NCBI RefSeq assembly: GCF_000699445.3
Contig: NC_067197.1
Coordinates: 22,675,809 to 22,739,808, forward strand
DNA length: 64,000 nt
Direction: 5' to 3'
Source of the DNA: Schistosoma haematobium
Lineage: Eukaryota > Platyhelminthes > Trematoda > Strigeidida > Schistosomatidae
Shown: piece by piece, positions 12,490 through 25,604 of the stretch
Layout: each line of letters begins with the position of its first letter
Numbering within the stretch: position 1 is the stretch's first letter
The notes under the pieces: generated by a model
What the model was told of the DNA's origin: nothing
What the model saw: the letters and a program-made list of their open reading frames with translations, nothing else
Databases searched by the model: none
Program-made: the position numbers and the translations under genes

Positions 12490-14890
12490 AGCCGATCTCA
12501 CCTCTCTAACAATCAGAGGAACAATTTACATGGGAACATAGAATGTGCAGACAATGTCAGAGACCAGGATGACCAGTCAAATAGCTGCAAAAGTGTGGAA
12601 ACACAACCCAGCATACCCAAACACATACAAACGCATACCCAATACCAAATGGGTTTTACTGGACAACAATATAGAGCCAGATCGATCATATTTCCATTAT
12701 TAAAATTTCCAGAAGATCTATGGAAGGTGTGATAACAAATAAGGAAGCTGGTATAGTTTCTAATCATCGCCTTGTTGTAGCCAAGATGAAACCGAAGCTA
12801 AAAAAGCACTGGACAGCTTGAGAAACAGCATTACAAGTTTAATACAGCCTCCCTTCGCGATAATAACAAAACGAATTCAAGGTAGCTCACAGCAACAGGT
12901 TCCAATTCTTACAAGATCTACTCAGAGAAGAGCAAAGCACGATGGTTGAACACTGGAAAGGGAAGAAAGTAGCACTAACTTCAACATATCAGAATGTGCT
13001 GAGCAGCAAGAAGCAGCATCATAAAGAATCCACTTTCGTTGATACATGAAGATTTAGGAGGGAGAACAAGTGCTGGCAGACTGGAAAGAGGGATACTTGG
13101 TCAGGATACTAAAAAAGGAGATCTCAGAAAGTGTGAGAACTACAGTGGCATCATACTACCATCAGTACAAAAAATGTTTTCAACAGAATGTTGTTGAGCC
13201 GAATGAAAGATTCAGTAGACACACAACTTCGAGATCGACAGGTCGGATTCGTAATAATCGGTCGTGTACAAACCAAATAGTGACACTAAGAATCGTTGTT
13301 GAGCTATGAAAAGAATGGAACTCGTCGATTTTCTTGTCTATGAGAAAGCACTTGACAGTGTGGATATTATAGAAGCTTACATGAAACTGAATATGTTGAC
13401 ATTTAATTTGGTTAAGCCCTTTAGCTAACTCATTTAACGGACAGAGTCATCCGTACAATAACAACTTAACTTATATCACTGTACAATTATTATTGTTGCA
13501 CTTGTATGAATATGTATGCTAGAGCATTGCTTACTGCCTACGCACATATTCATTCTGCTAGCCTTACTGTTGGTCGCTTAATTGATTCGATGATTCATTC
13601 ATTTTACTATGTATATGTATACATTTTAATCTTGTCCATTGACTCACCGACTCGACCATTCGACTTGCTCGCTCACTTGCTTGTCTGCTAGCTTTTCGGC
13701 ACTACTGTTTCATGCTTGCTTAGCGTACCCGTAATTTTGGTTATATGTGCGTGATGCAATAATAAACATATTCAACACTTCGCATTCGCCTTCTGATTAT
13801 TACACCGTCGGGGTGTTATCTAGTGATAGTTATCAGAACGACCTGATTCTATTGAATACCGACTACCATAATAGGAGAATATTGTGAAATATTCCTCAAC
13901 ACCATGGGGTATCTAAGAAGATCGTTGCCAACATACGGAACTCTAACGCAAGACTGAAGTGCACGTTTGTGAATGGAGAGCAGCCTCCAAATTCATTACA
14001 GGTGGGAAATGGTGTTGGACAAGGCTGCTTTGTCTCCCCTTCTCTCTTTCTTTTGACTGTTGACTGGATTATGAAGACCTCCACATCTAGAGGCAAGCAC
14101 AGAATACACTGGTTGGATTGGATTTGACTTTGCCGATGAACTAGCTCGTCCATTCCGTACACGACAAATGTTGGTGAAGTGAGTCAACGTAGAAGCAGAC
14201 TCTGCAGCATTTGGCTTCAATAGACATAGGGTAGAAGCAAGATCTTGAAATACAACACAGAGAGTACCAACTCAGTTACATTTGATGAAGAAGTTCACAA
14301 AGATGTGGAATATTTCACATACCTGGGAAGCATCATGAATAAGCAAGAAGGATCCAATGCACATGTAAAAGCGAGGACTGGGAAGCAAGGGCAGCGTTTC
14401 TATAATTAAAAAACATACGGAACTCAAAACTGTCAGCCAACATTAAAGTTATAATTTTTAATACGAACGTCAAGACAGCTCTAATGTACGGATTTGAAAC
14501 CTGGAGAACTACCACAAACATCATTAAAAAGGTGCAAGTGTATTTATAAACACTTTTCTGTGCAAGATACTCAATGTCCGTTGGCCAGATACCATCAACA
14601 AAAACCTGATGTGGGAGAGGACAAACCAGCTTTCATCTGAAGATGAAATTAGGAAGAGATGCTAGAGATGGATAGGACATACAATGCGAAAATCATCAAA
14701 CTGCATCACGAAGCAAGCGCTAAATTGGAATTTTTAAGTAAAAAGTAAAAACGCAGACCAACTGGCACATTGCGCCGAAAATTGGAGGCAAACATGAGAA
14801 GAATGTATAGCACTTGGATGCGACTGGAGCTTAGAACAGAGTTGGTTAGAGAATCCCAGTCAGTAGCCTACGCTCCATGAGGAGTAACAG
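12490..14890 (+). pseudogene. RTE-B endonuclease-reverse transcriptase remnant
   Basis: Protein fragments recognisable in shifting frames are MSETRMTSQIAA (endonuclease start), NQIDHICI and NHRLVVAKMK (endonuclease end), ADWKEGYLVRI, NRSCTNQIVTLRIVVE and LVYEKALDSVD (RT motif A), then, after the LTR, GVGQGCFVSPSLFLL and VDWIMKTSTS (motif B). Further on are LKYNTESTN and VKTALMYGFETWRTT (C-terminal domain). Most of the endonuclease core is deleted between about 12600 and 12660, and stops and frameshifts are common. The remnant is clearly non-functional and older than the RTE-A copy at 34.8 kb. Confidence 0.8.
13394..13901 (+). mobile_element. Probable solo LTR inside RTE-B
   Basis: About 508 bases of foreign sequence splits the RT between its DSVD motif and the HHGV segment that follows. 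The ends form a short inverted pair, TGTTGA at 13394 and TCAACA at 13896-13901, as expected for LTR termini. It contains an AATAAA at 13761-13766 and has no coding content. I do not see a convincing target duplication (GAATA left, CCATG right), so the exact limits, and the LTR call itself, are tentative. Orientation is inferred from AATAAA. Confidence 0.45.
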
Positions 14891-14905
14891 GCGTAGTTAA
14901 TTGAG

Positions 14906-16651
14906 TAAGTTATAAATCTAGTAAACTCTACTTATCTAATCATTATGCTCTCCAATAATACACATATTCACTAATGTACAAATGATTATTCGAATTCTTG
15001 AAAAAAACAAAGCTCAACAAAGGTAGTGAGTTTGAAAGAAAGGTAATTAGATAAATTAATAAACGTATCAATACAAAAACGTTATATATTAAACTGAATT
15101 GCCAAAATGTAAATTACAGCTCATTGTATGACTATAGACAAAACTGGTAATTTCGGTAGATTTAAACGTTTCTTTAGATTTTAATTAATTGTTCATAGAG
15201 ATTAGTTAATTATGAAGTAAACTCAGTTAAATAGGTATCTAAAAATCAGGAAGCGTTAGATGGCTAATTAATCTTCGTCTAAATATCTTTATCGGTCAAC
15301 ACTTTCGGTTCCAAATAAAATCAAAACTCAGGAACGTGAAGTCTTGATGAGAACAAGATATAGTACAGATAAAAAAAATTAAAGTTCAACAGTTCCAGTG
15401 TCATGTTTTGGCCAAAGAAACTAATAGGCCACTAAATGAGATAGCTAGATAACAAATAAACTGGTAAGTAATCTATCCAGAACAACTGGATGTAAGAATC
15501 GTACTCACTAGACAGATATCGTTGTGCTAACGTCAAGATATGAAGCCTTATGATTTACCCGTATGTACTATAGTCGTTGGCCGCTTTTAAAATTTTTAAA
15601 ATCGAAACATCTATCTAATGTTTTTTAGCTAATGTTTGACAGTGATGAACAGATTCTCAAATACTTGTTGACTTTATTAGCAGTGTAAAAAGACTCCTAC
15701 GTTCGATCGTTAAATAAGACATAATGTGAACATAACATACATTCTTTCGTAGCCTTTTTATCCGCATAACATATTTATAAGTTATTAAACTACATTAACA
15801 AACATTTCGTTTAAGCAGAGATCACCTCACTAGAAAAATGAAACTTTGATATTTATAGATCGTCGATTCAATTTGTGATGTAACTTGGCCACTAACAAAT
15901 GCTATCAATTTGGTTGGCATTCTCGATCACATCATCCTATTTTAAAGCTAGCCAGTAGTAATGATCAAGTTCGTGATTTCTACATACTGTCACACACAGA
16001 TGAGCAGCACCGAACTGAAATGACAAAGGTATCTAGCGTTTACTGGTTTCTAAATAACCTCCAGATAATCTTAATCTCTAATGAAAATCATCCCTATAGA
16101 AACACATGATTTAACAAACAAATAATTTGAATCGATTTGATGATTCCAAAAGTAACTGTCATTTGATTTCTTCAAATCACAAATCTCATTACAATGAATA
16201 AGGTAAAGAGAACTTTTATTTAGAAATGTTACACTATATTAAAGTAATAATCATGCATAAATTATATATGTGAAATTTTATAAAATACCACATCATTTAT
16301 GTATCTATTTATTTGGAATTCACATGTTAACCAGTTGGTCATCATCAATATAGACAGACATGGATTACTCAGATAAATTGTCATCATCATCATCGTTATT
16401 TTGACATTCTACTTAATATATAAAAAGTAGTATTAGCAATAATTATCGATACAACAAATAAGTATGATGAATGACATAGAATTAATAATGAGTTCATTAA
16501 TTATTACTATCACTAGTCATGGAATGTTTCAGAGTATTTAAATTTAGCAAACTTTTATCTAAATTAGTGATATAGATTTCAAATCAAACACTGATGCTCT
16601 AGAATAATCCATAAATTTCATGCAATTAGTTCCCTGTATGAATTTGAATAA
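14906..16651. other. AT-rich DNA, no firm feature
   Basis: Nothing is clearly recognisable. A patch at 15880-16060 is less AT-rich and could be repeat-derived, but I cannot place it. Confidence 0.4.
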
Positions 16652-16843
16652 AGCCAGAACAAAAATGGATGCAGAATGATATGAATTCATTATATTTCGT
16701 GGTTTCTTATCAGCTGCTTACAACCATATATGACTCATACATATATTTCTGTTTATTATCTTAAAGAGAGCAAGAACGAAGATTGGTGCAGAATAATATG
16801 AATTCATTTTATTTCGTTAGATCCTCATCAGCTGCTTACAACC
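16652..16843. repeat. Direct repeat, two units of about 75 bp
   Basis: Units at 16652-16725 and 16768-16843 share about 85% identity, including ATATGAATTCATT and TCAGCTGCTTACAACC. The spacing between starts is 116 bases. The second unit ends 27 bases before the RTE-A fragment. Confidence 0.7.
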
Positions 16844-16869
16844 TAAAATATTTGAAAATCAACGTTATT

Positions 16870-17357
16870 ACAGATATTGAACATCGATCACCACGACGTG
16901 CAATGCTATCCGGTGCAGGAGATGGTTGGAAGAAAGTTAGGGGCGGCCAAACCAAAACGTGGCATCAGTCCTTGAAGTCACTAACTTCTAGTCTGAACCA
17001 TGTTGGCAGATGCAGACTACTTGGTTGGGGTCCACGTGACTATCGTAACCAGTGGTTGGAGACCCTTGGTGACATGGCTCAGAATCGATCACAATGGCGT
17101 AGGTGTATACACTCTCTGTCTTCCCTTAAACTAAAAGATTAAAATCATTTCATATCTTCCTTTCTACGTACTAATTCTTTCTTCCTGTACTATATCCTTA
17201 TATGCAATCTTTCTTTTATATATTTCCACCACTGAATTAACTACTTTTATGAATCCGGTGTTCATCTTGCTGTGTTAATGAGGTATGGCAACTTGGACCC
17301 ATGCATATATGTGCCTGGTCCTACATTGTAGCTGACTGACTGACTGACAGATATTGA
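16870..17357 (+). mobile_element. RTE-A 3' fragment with target-site duplication
   Basis: A 5'-truncated insertion of the RTE-A family (compare 34778-38719). It holds the last 80 or so residues of the ORF, then a 3' UTR ending in a (TGAC)n tail. It is flanked by a perfect 11-base direct repeat, ACAGATATTGA, at 16870-16880 and 17347-17357, which marks target-primed insertion. The inserted body is 16881-17346. Confidence 0.85.
16881..17142 (+). pseudogene. C-terminal end of RTE-A reverse transcriptase
   Basis: Open to its natural stop, with PRRAML, GWKKVRGGQTKTWHQ, LGWGPRDYRNQWLETL and the terminal QWRRCIHSL. About 80% of residues match the same region of the copy at 34999-35300. Only the C-terminal domain is present, so there is no enzymatic capacity. 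Confidence 0.85.
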
Positions 17358-18449
17358 CATACTTATACATACGAGAGTGATTAAAGATGAATATATGTAT
17401 CATCATGTAGCGAAGATTTCAAAAGTTAGTAAGGTCACAAAAAACTCGTTTCGGATAAATAAAGTTTGGGAGGGAAAGTCCCCGAATATTGAAATAGTGA
17501 TTAGAACTCATGGAGTTAACAAACATTAAGTGATTGTGTAATTATTGAGTAATTATCTCACGTTTGCCTTGTCCCCTAATGCTGATCAGATTCAGCCGAT
17601 CATGTTTTAAAGTGGCCAGTCGTACAGGTAATTTGACACTGCGTTGACTATTTTGAGATACTAGATAGTCGACAGGAAACCTTTGATATGGTTTACGTGA
17701 TGATGAGTGTCAACTAACATGAAAATTCAATCAGTACTAAGAGACCAGAAAAACATCACTATGATCAACCAACTGTGTTTGTATCTAATAAAATTCAGAT
17801 TTATAGCCTTTTAATTACTGAATAATGTATTTAATGTTTACTTTAAACAAAAGTGTAGCATTATTTCTAACTAACATTAAAAAGTACTTTTATAGCTTCA
17901 CATGTCAGATAATAACAACCAAAACCATGTACAGTAATTTAAAAACATTTTTATAACTTTGAGCAGCATATAAAAATACAAGGTTGATAGCACACACACG
18001 TTTCCGTTATCTTTTAATAACCTTAATTAAATTTATGAAAACAGTATACCGACAGATTATGTAGTTCTTAAACCATAAAATTTTAACACAGAATTTTTTT
18101 ACTTGAGATGAATTTCAGAAAATATTTTGTTCGTTTGCTTAAAATATTTTCGTTGAATTCATATCATCATTCCGATTTTATAATTAAGACACATATCAGT
18201 AAATTGATTTCTGAAAATTATTGAATGTCAGGGACATTACGAACTGATAATAATTGGATATTCAGTGAGAACTAAAATAACTATCATGTGTTCAATGTTA
18301 ACGAATCTCGAGAGGTATTTCTTGGATTCTGATGAGAAATTGTGAGCAGTGAAGTTCAAATAAGGTGGATTCGAAGCAGATATCCATTGATGACAACTTA
18401 ATATGATTGAGAAATATCGCGAATTAATTGGTGTTAGACACATACACCA
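17358..18449. other. AT-rich DNA, no feature recognised
   Basis: No gene or repeat recognised. Confidence 0.4.
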
Positions 18450-18605
18450 TAGGATCCTGGTTTATTGGTCAAGAGGTTGAGGGTTGTCGCTTGGAACCAA
18501 ATATCCTGGGTTCCATCCTGGGTTGAGTCCTGTATGTGCAAATACTAAGACGAAACAGATGTCGGGTTTTCAATGGATGCCTGACTTAGTTCGGTACGTG
18601 ATATC
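18450..18605 (+). repeat. tRNA-like SINE with hammerhead-like core
   Basis: Contains a B-box-like GGGTTCCATCCTG near 18509, followed by GTTGAGTCC, a loop, AAGACGAAAC and a GTC triplet (18559-18563). This order matches the hammerhead SINEs elsewhere, but the upstream sequence differs, so it is a separate lineage. The first core box reads GGTTGAG instead of CTGATGAG, so the ribozyme is degenerate or I have the register wrong. Confidence 0.4.
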
Positions 18606-19034
18606 AACAATACAAATGTGGAAAGTATATTTCCATTTTAAAAAAATAAAAGTAAATTAATCTTGTGTCGTAACCGATGCAGTCAGTTTCATTTTATTAC
18701 AAACCTGCCATCAAAATATACGAAGCAACAAACAATAAACTAATCTCCATCTTATAGGGAAGTAATTTATGATCTGTAGTGAAGACATGTAAAGTCTGTT
18801 AAGTGAATAAATTAAATGACAGTCGGTAGATGAAGTGCTATGATGCGATGTATTTGAATGGTGGCTGTTCATAAGACCAGATTAGTAACTCACTACCTCA
18901 CCCTAAGTGAACTGGTATCAAAAACTAGACCACTAACCACAAGAATGTTTTTATTGATCTAATTGTTGTATCCCGATAAGAATAAATGAATGGTAATTTT
19001 TGGGATCCATTCATAGACCAATATTATGAGTATA

Positions 19035-19400
19035 TTTTTATCGTATAATTGTTATGTAACTAAACTGTTCATATTCATGTCCCTCTTATTGTGAGCTTTA
19101 TGTTGACCTAGGAACTATTATTATACGATTTACCATTCATGAATTATTCCCTATCTGTTAATTGCTACCTCCCTCATTCACAGCCACATCTGGCCATATT
19201 TTGTACAAATGTTATTTTCATATTTTATGGTACGTTGTGGTCGGTTTAATATTGCAGAGGCTGAGATTGGTGTTCTGGACTTAACTGGCTGGGCTAGACA
19301 GGGAAGCGGGACCAATCAGAACTCGAGGCCATTCTTACGTGTTTACGCGTCTTTGGTCCGATCGATAATTCGCTGCCGTCTAATCCGCAGTCACAAGTTA
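19035..19400 (+). repeat. Unclassified dispersed repeat R1, copy 1
   Basis: Aligns along its length with 58200-58640, with shared blocks such as TTATACGA, ACCATTC, TTTTATGGTA, GGACT and CGGCTGGG/TGGCTGGG followed by TTAGACA/CTAGACA. It has no coding capacity and no Pol III boxes. It could be a non-autonomous element or an LTR. Confidence 0.6.
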
Positions 19401-22400
19401 TAACACTAATATGGTAACATGCTAATATATAAGTTATCAACACGAAAATAACATTGTTAGTGTTGTATGGACGATTGAAGAGTGTCAGCTTTGTAGGTCA
19501 TCCGCTCGGTAACAAATCCAGACCATACTGTTGGACTTAGTTGTTGTTCACTTTATCAGTACGCTAGTAACCAACCCTGAAATGGATGTCCAAAAGCTCT
19601 AGTGAGAACACAATAATTTGTTGGGACAATTACGTCAAGAATGAAACAGCAATTCATTGTTCATATGGAGATTTATGTATCATTGTTCTAAGGATTGATT
19701 GGAGTTGAAACCTTGGGTCACTTGTTTTCAACTCAATTCTAAAACAGAATTACTCTTTTCACAAGTAATGAATACCTTTTATGAAACTCTTTGGTTGGGA
19801 TAATCTTATTCTCTGTTGGAAAGTGTTGATTTAAAATAAAACAAATCTGTTCAGTTTTCGTTAATTCGTCATTCCATACAAAAAATGTTAGTGGTTTGGT
19901 ATCCTATCATTAGCATGTTTAGCTCTACACTTTTCAGTAACTTTTTAAATCAAAAACTTCACGTACGGTTAGAACAGTCCTAAATAGTACACATGTTTAC
20001 AATGTATTTTTGTTTGAAGAAGTATATCCATCAAATTGTGGATGAGAACATATTGTCTAACTATGAAATTCACACAATCAAACTATCAAAATATTAGGAA
20101 AGCAGAAAACAACTATACTGATTACTTCGTACAACAATTAGACTCCATATTTATTCAAATACTAACATTAACTTTATTTATATTAGAAACCTATTCAAAC
20201 AAAATTAGAAAATAAATATTTTCCATTCTGTTAGGTTAATAGAAGTGGTAAATTGCTACGTTTATACATATTATCCATGAGATATCTATTCTTGCTAACT
20301 TTCCATATAACAACAATGATACGGTAGGGTTATTTGTAAATCAACTATTGTATATACACAAAATCAGTTAAATACAAATATAATTACATTCCTAGAAGTT
20401 GTCAAGACAACATATTCAATGTTACACTGGCAACCAAAAAAAACTCCCAAAATTAATACACATGTGAATACGAATTAGAAATACAAAAAAACTGTCAAAA
20501 TAGGAACAGATGCACTTAGAACCAAAGTGACTGATATTCATTAAAACAAATGTTTTTGTAATTATATGGGAAGTTGAAATATTAACCAACAAGTGTTTAA
20601 TTTAATTCAAATCATCAAGTGTTATAACGCTAAATATCAATTGGTTTACTCAAGTGATCAATATCTGGATACGATGGTCTAGATCATAATTCATTAGTGA
20701 GTGAATAACAAACAATAGTGATTTCTTCCAATAGACTACTCATATTTATTTATATTAATTGTTCTGTCAATATTTTATTTATATGAATCTTTTATTTTAT
20801 ATGAGAATAAATCAATTGTTTTGGCTAGTAGTCTCATCTTTAACCTCAAATTACTCAGGAGCTTATGTAGAATAGTTTGGCTTTGTGAGAACCTTGTATA
20901 ATTCCATAATAATATTGATTGAAATATATATTATTAATTGATTTTACCAATTATAACCTTTGTACAATTACTTAATCTTACTCCCTAACAATATGTGTTA
21001 CATGTGACAGTAGGAATAATTATTACGTTTTCAATTCAAAATAATAATTTTTCTATAATAACTAGTCAATAATGCATAATACATTGATTATAGTAAGCAC
21101 CAAAAATATATCAGCCTTAAAGATTTATCATTTTTTTCAAATTAGAAACAATTGGTTCATTTATATATCATCTTTAATAAAATCTTACTTTCACATGACA
21201 CCGTAGGATAGACGCAACAGGAAGCCTTCTACATTGGTTTCTTATTAGTAACATCAGTCATTTTATTGTAATTTATTAACAGAGTGGAGATTTGTGTACT
21301 CAGCCTTCAAACGCACTTCTGTTATTAGGTATTAGGTAATAAGTGAGTGCTACGTGATGGTAAAAAGTTTTTAAGCTACTGCTTTATAACTTATCACCAG
21401 TTGTAAGGGATTTCTAAAAGGATGTCAATACTCCACTTGTCTGATCTGCTACTTATAGATTCACAGTAGCGTTAAGTAATTTTAATATTTAATTATTCCA
21501 ACAGCTTTGAGACACTATAAAATGTCAACAGTACTAATTGCATTGGATCTTCCTAAAACAAATGACACTATGACTAAGTAAGGAAAGTAATTACAAAGTG
21601 TAAATCAACTATCATCATGAAAAATGCAGATCAGCCAGCAAGAATAAAAGTTTGGGTAGAAGTATATTTCACTGATAACCTTGAGTGCTCGAATTAGGAT
21701 CAAAAGACTGCTTCCTAATTCAATGCGCATTGCAAATAACATATATCTTGTTATAAACTATGTAGAAATTGTCAATATCTAGCTCCTGAAATACTTGCAA
21801 TTGTTCAAAATACTTTCCATGAAATCATACAGTAAATGTGACATGATGCTTAGGCACAATTGCTAGAAATACCTGCTTCTGACAAAGATTATCTATAGGA
21901 GAACTTGTGATTTAATTCATGGTGAAACATGTTTGTTTAGTTAGAAGTTATTTTCCCACTTCAACTCCTAGTTCTAAATCTCAACCCTAGCATTTATAAG
22001 TTTATAAGAAAAAGAGTGGCAAGCATCATTACATCATGCCTAATGTCAGTTCTTGATGATGAGACCTAACCCTTAATTATAACTAATCCAAATCCTAATA
22101 CCTTAATTTAAATTTTGTCCGTTTACTAGAATGTAACTATAGTGCTACAAAATTAAAATACAACATATAACGGTTTATTAATCACATCAAAGCTCTCTAT
22201 CCTTAGTACGTTTACTGCATTTGTTGTTATTCCCTTAGCAGCTAAGTACTATTTTGATTGGTTAACAAGTACCACAGGGTTGTCAGTGTAGCATAGTTTT
22301 ACCAAGGTTTGTACTGATTTTTGTAATAAAATGTGACATTTCATTGGTAAGTGATTTCATTATTAAATGAAAAATCGACGTTATCGCAAATTTAACCACA

Positions 22401-23087
22401 TTGTGGTGAACAAACACTAAGATAGGGAAGACCAATGCACAATCACACAGTAGTTTAGCGAAATGTGGAAATCACACATAAAATACAGTATTTGCACATC
22501 TTTCATCAGTTGTCTCTAACAAGCTTTATTGTTCCTTCATTCCTGTTGTTATATTGATTGCTTCCAGCTTCCTTCTCTCTTCTTTTCGTTTCAATCTCCT
22601 CAACCTTCTGCTCACAGATATTTCATTTTCGATTGATGCTATATACTACTTATATCTACAAACATAAGTAGCATACACCGCAATGTCTGTATTTATGTAC
22701 TGATGAAAGCTAATTTATCGAGTACAGTACTCTTTAAACTTAATTTCTCACTAGAATTCCATCAACTGTGAGTATGTACACCCTTATATTTTGAAACTAG
22801 ATAACCCTGAACCTTTAAATCAGATTCCTTTCAATGATTATGTAGATTAGTATATTTTGTCGACAAAAGTTGGGTTGAATGAGTTATATAATTTCACAGT
22901 TAACTTCCCAATTTAAAGTGTTTTTCACTCCAAAATACCAGTAAAGAGGTACTTATTGTTTTAGGAAATGAATGCAGACAATCTTGTCAAGACATCTAAA
23001 GTTTTTTAAAGATTTCATTGCTTTTTGTTCATTATTTTTAATGAATTATGTTGATTATGAATGATTTTTTATTTTTATTTTAACACA
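19401..23087. other. AT-rich DNA, no feature recognised
   Basis: 3.7 kb without a gene. Bases 22560-22700 are pyrimidine-rich and may be a repeat, but no second copy occurs here. Confidence 0.4.
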
Positions 23088-23570
23088 TAGACATTGGTAC
23101 AAGGAGGCACCAAATACATATGCGCCACACAAATCCCATTCGATATGTGTGAGGGCTGTGATACTGCCCGGGTGTCCAAACCGAAGCAGGTGGTTTTCTT
23201 AGGTGGCCACACCCCAAGCCTTCGACCTGAAGGTCTGATCCACAAGGCAGTGGAGCATCGTAAGGAGATGCAGCCCCATGGAAGCCGGTGACCAACAATT
23301 GGTTCATACGCCATTTGTTCCTTCGGTATACTGGAGCCCATGTGCACCATTGGTTTGGTTTGGAATCCGGTTAAAGCGCCGGACATTCGCTCTTCATCCT
23401 CTCATTTTCGTAAACAACACCCCCGCCACGAGAAGGCAATGAGTAGGACTTCCTGGCAGAGGCTATATACGGGTGGCCATGTGAGAGCATTTCGAGAGGG
23501 AGAGAGGACTCTCCCCACTCCCAGCCGTACCAGGCATTTGTGTGTACCAAAAAACACCAATTCTTACAAC
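23088..23570. repeat. GC-rich interspersed repeat island
   Basis: A sharply bounded block of about 480 bases, close to 50% GC against a background near 33%. It begins after TAACACATAG and ends before CCAAAAAACACC. Overlapping short open frames on both strands are a by-product of its composition, and none resembles a known protein. The composition and edges suggest an inserted repeat, perhaps an untranslated part of a larger element. No second copy is present in this window. Confidence 0.5.
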
Positions 23571-25604
23571 AATATTTCCAATTTCTCAAATTATTTAACT
23601 TTACTATCTTAATTTATGACTGGGAATAGAGTTGATAGTAGTATAAGTAGTATTAACATCAGTAGTATATCAATGTTTTGGTCACCTTACAATAATAAAC
23701 AAATTACGTAATATTCCAGCAACTAGATTATGAAACCAAATACAATGAGAATGAAAATTGTCATCGGTCAGAACCTTACACTAGTCAAACAAAAACTCAA
23801 AATTGTTAAAGTCATTTAATAATAGAATACTGGAATGATTAATCGAGCTAAATTGTCATTTTTGAAATAAAACAAATTACTGAATGCTTAATTGAGTAGT
23901 TAACAGAAATAAAACAACCACTGGCCAACTATCTCAATATATATATTCTTGAACTTTAGACTGTCACATATGTACTAACTAATGATGTATGGTTATTATT
24001 GAGTAAAACTATGAGTTATTTACCAAATAACAAAATATTCATTCACTGATGACCATAGTGACCACAAAGCAACAAGTAGTCTTTCACCATTTATTCACTT
24101 CAAAATAAAATACCGTTAAGTGCTTACAAACATCTATCAATGATTGCTCAGTCACTAAGATTAAAAAAAGAAAAAAAATTAAAACCTCTGAGTAGTATCA
24201 CGTATACTGACTTACAGATGTTAGTGATCGGATAAGTGTAACCATATTATCAGATAATCGGTACTATTCATTCAAAATGTGGTTTATGAACTGTATAGCG
24301 CGATAAATTTATTCCATTTAATTAGATTACCAACCACCCTTTATATCATTTATTAATCCATCTCAATATTCAGTGGTAATACACGTCTTTTCTTACATTG
24401 ATATCATAGTTGAATGGTTAAATCAGTTTTTTTTATTATAAAAAATCTTAACTTGGCAAAAGCTGTTATTTTAAGCCAAAATGTAATTTCTTTTTGATAC
24501 CGAAAACAACCTTACTACATAAGACGGAAATATAAATATATGGTTAAAATTAAATATCATTGTAACTAGAAATTTCCTATAATAGTGTGTGATTTCCATA
24601 TTACTACTCCATCACGAAACTTGAATTACGACAGTAACTAATCAGTACATGTGAATATAACAATAAAACTATCCAACTAAGTTATCATGTGTTAAATTTT
24701 TTTTTCAACTTAATCGTAGCCCACACTATAAGATGAAAAAAGAAACAAGTTACATAATTGAAATGAACAAACTAAAGTAATACAAGTAAGAATCTATTGT
24801 GTTTACCAATCAAAAATGCTCTAAGCATCATGTAACTGTTATTTCAGAAAATACCAAACTATATCTTGCAAACTAACATCTACTATAATAGTTATACTCA
24901 TTTGGTAACAAATACTTTTGAAACTATTTGTTATATTCATGTTCATGCATTCATCATTCACTTTATTTACTGCATACATACACTACAATAATGTAATTGT
25001 ATATTAAAAATTTTATAAATACTTCTCAATAAATTCATTCTTGTATTAATAGACTTAACGACAAATTTACCTGAGAGAAAAATATTCTATCATAATCTTT
25101 TTTTTCTAATAAGAAAAATCTATCACCATTTTTGATATGAATGAAAATGGGACCAATTTTTAAAGTATGGATTATTTTTTTCTTTTACGTTATCATGTTA
25201 AATTAATCTACTCAATAGGTTACATATTTCAATAATAAATTAGCTATAAACAGGAAACACATATATATATAGATACTGAATCAATTTTAGTTAAAATTAT
25301 TGATTTTCACTTAAGGAGTAAAGTATGTGGTATTGAATTTTATTGATCAATATTGGTTTTTTTCTCTCTTTAATTATGTTTATGCCAATGTTTTCTCAAT
25401 CTTTAAACTGCTATGATAAAACAGCTTATTCATAACATTGTTTTCATTATCTTGTTCAATTAGTTAAAACAATAAACATTGATTGATGTTTCAAAGTCAG
25501 CAACCATTGAAACAGTTGCATATTTCTTTATCGAGCATAGTATGATTTATCGAATCGCTCGCATAAAACAGAAAATCAAAGAGGAAAACAAATGTTCTGT
25601 GTAT
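23571..25604. other. AT-rich DNA, no feature recognised
   Basis: No gene or repeat family recognised. Confidence 0.45.

Larger units (their letters stand above)
12290..14905 (+). mobile_element. RTE-B (SR2-like) LINE, decayed, with internal deletions
   Basis: A plus-strand copy of the same family as 42785-44955. A leader with GCCCAAATAAAGGAGGAGGG is followed by the endonuclease start, a large deletion, the endonuclease end, a linker, the RT, a probable LTR insertion (13394-13901), the rest of the RT, and the C-terminal region ending in the family's characteristic CTCCATGAGGAGTAACAGG. The 3' end lies near 14905, just after the ORF. Confidence 0.8.

Noticed and set aside
12513..12767. A minus-strand 84-codon frame
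   Set aside because: It is antisense to the RTE-B endonuclease remnant.
16652..16843. CTGATGAGGATCTAACGAAAT on the minus strand as a hammerhead
   Set aside because: The spacing gives only a one-pair stem II and there is no GTC-type site after GAAA; it was kept only as a direct repeat.
23075..23612. Several overlapping open frames of 65-103 codons
   Set aside because: They occur on both strands in a GC-rich block where stops are rare, and none shows a conserved motif.
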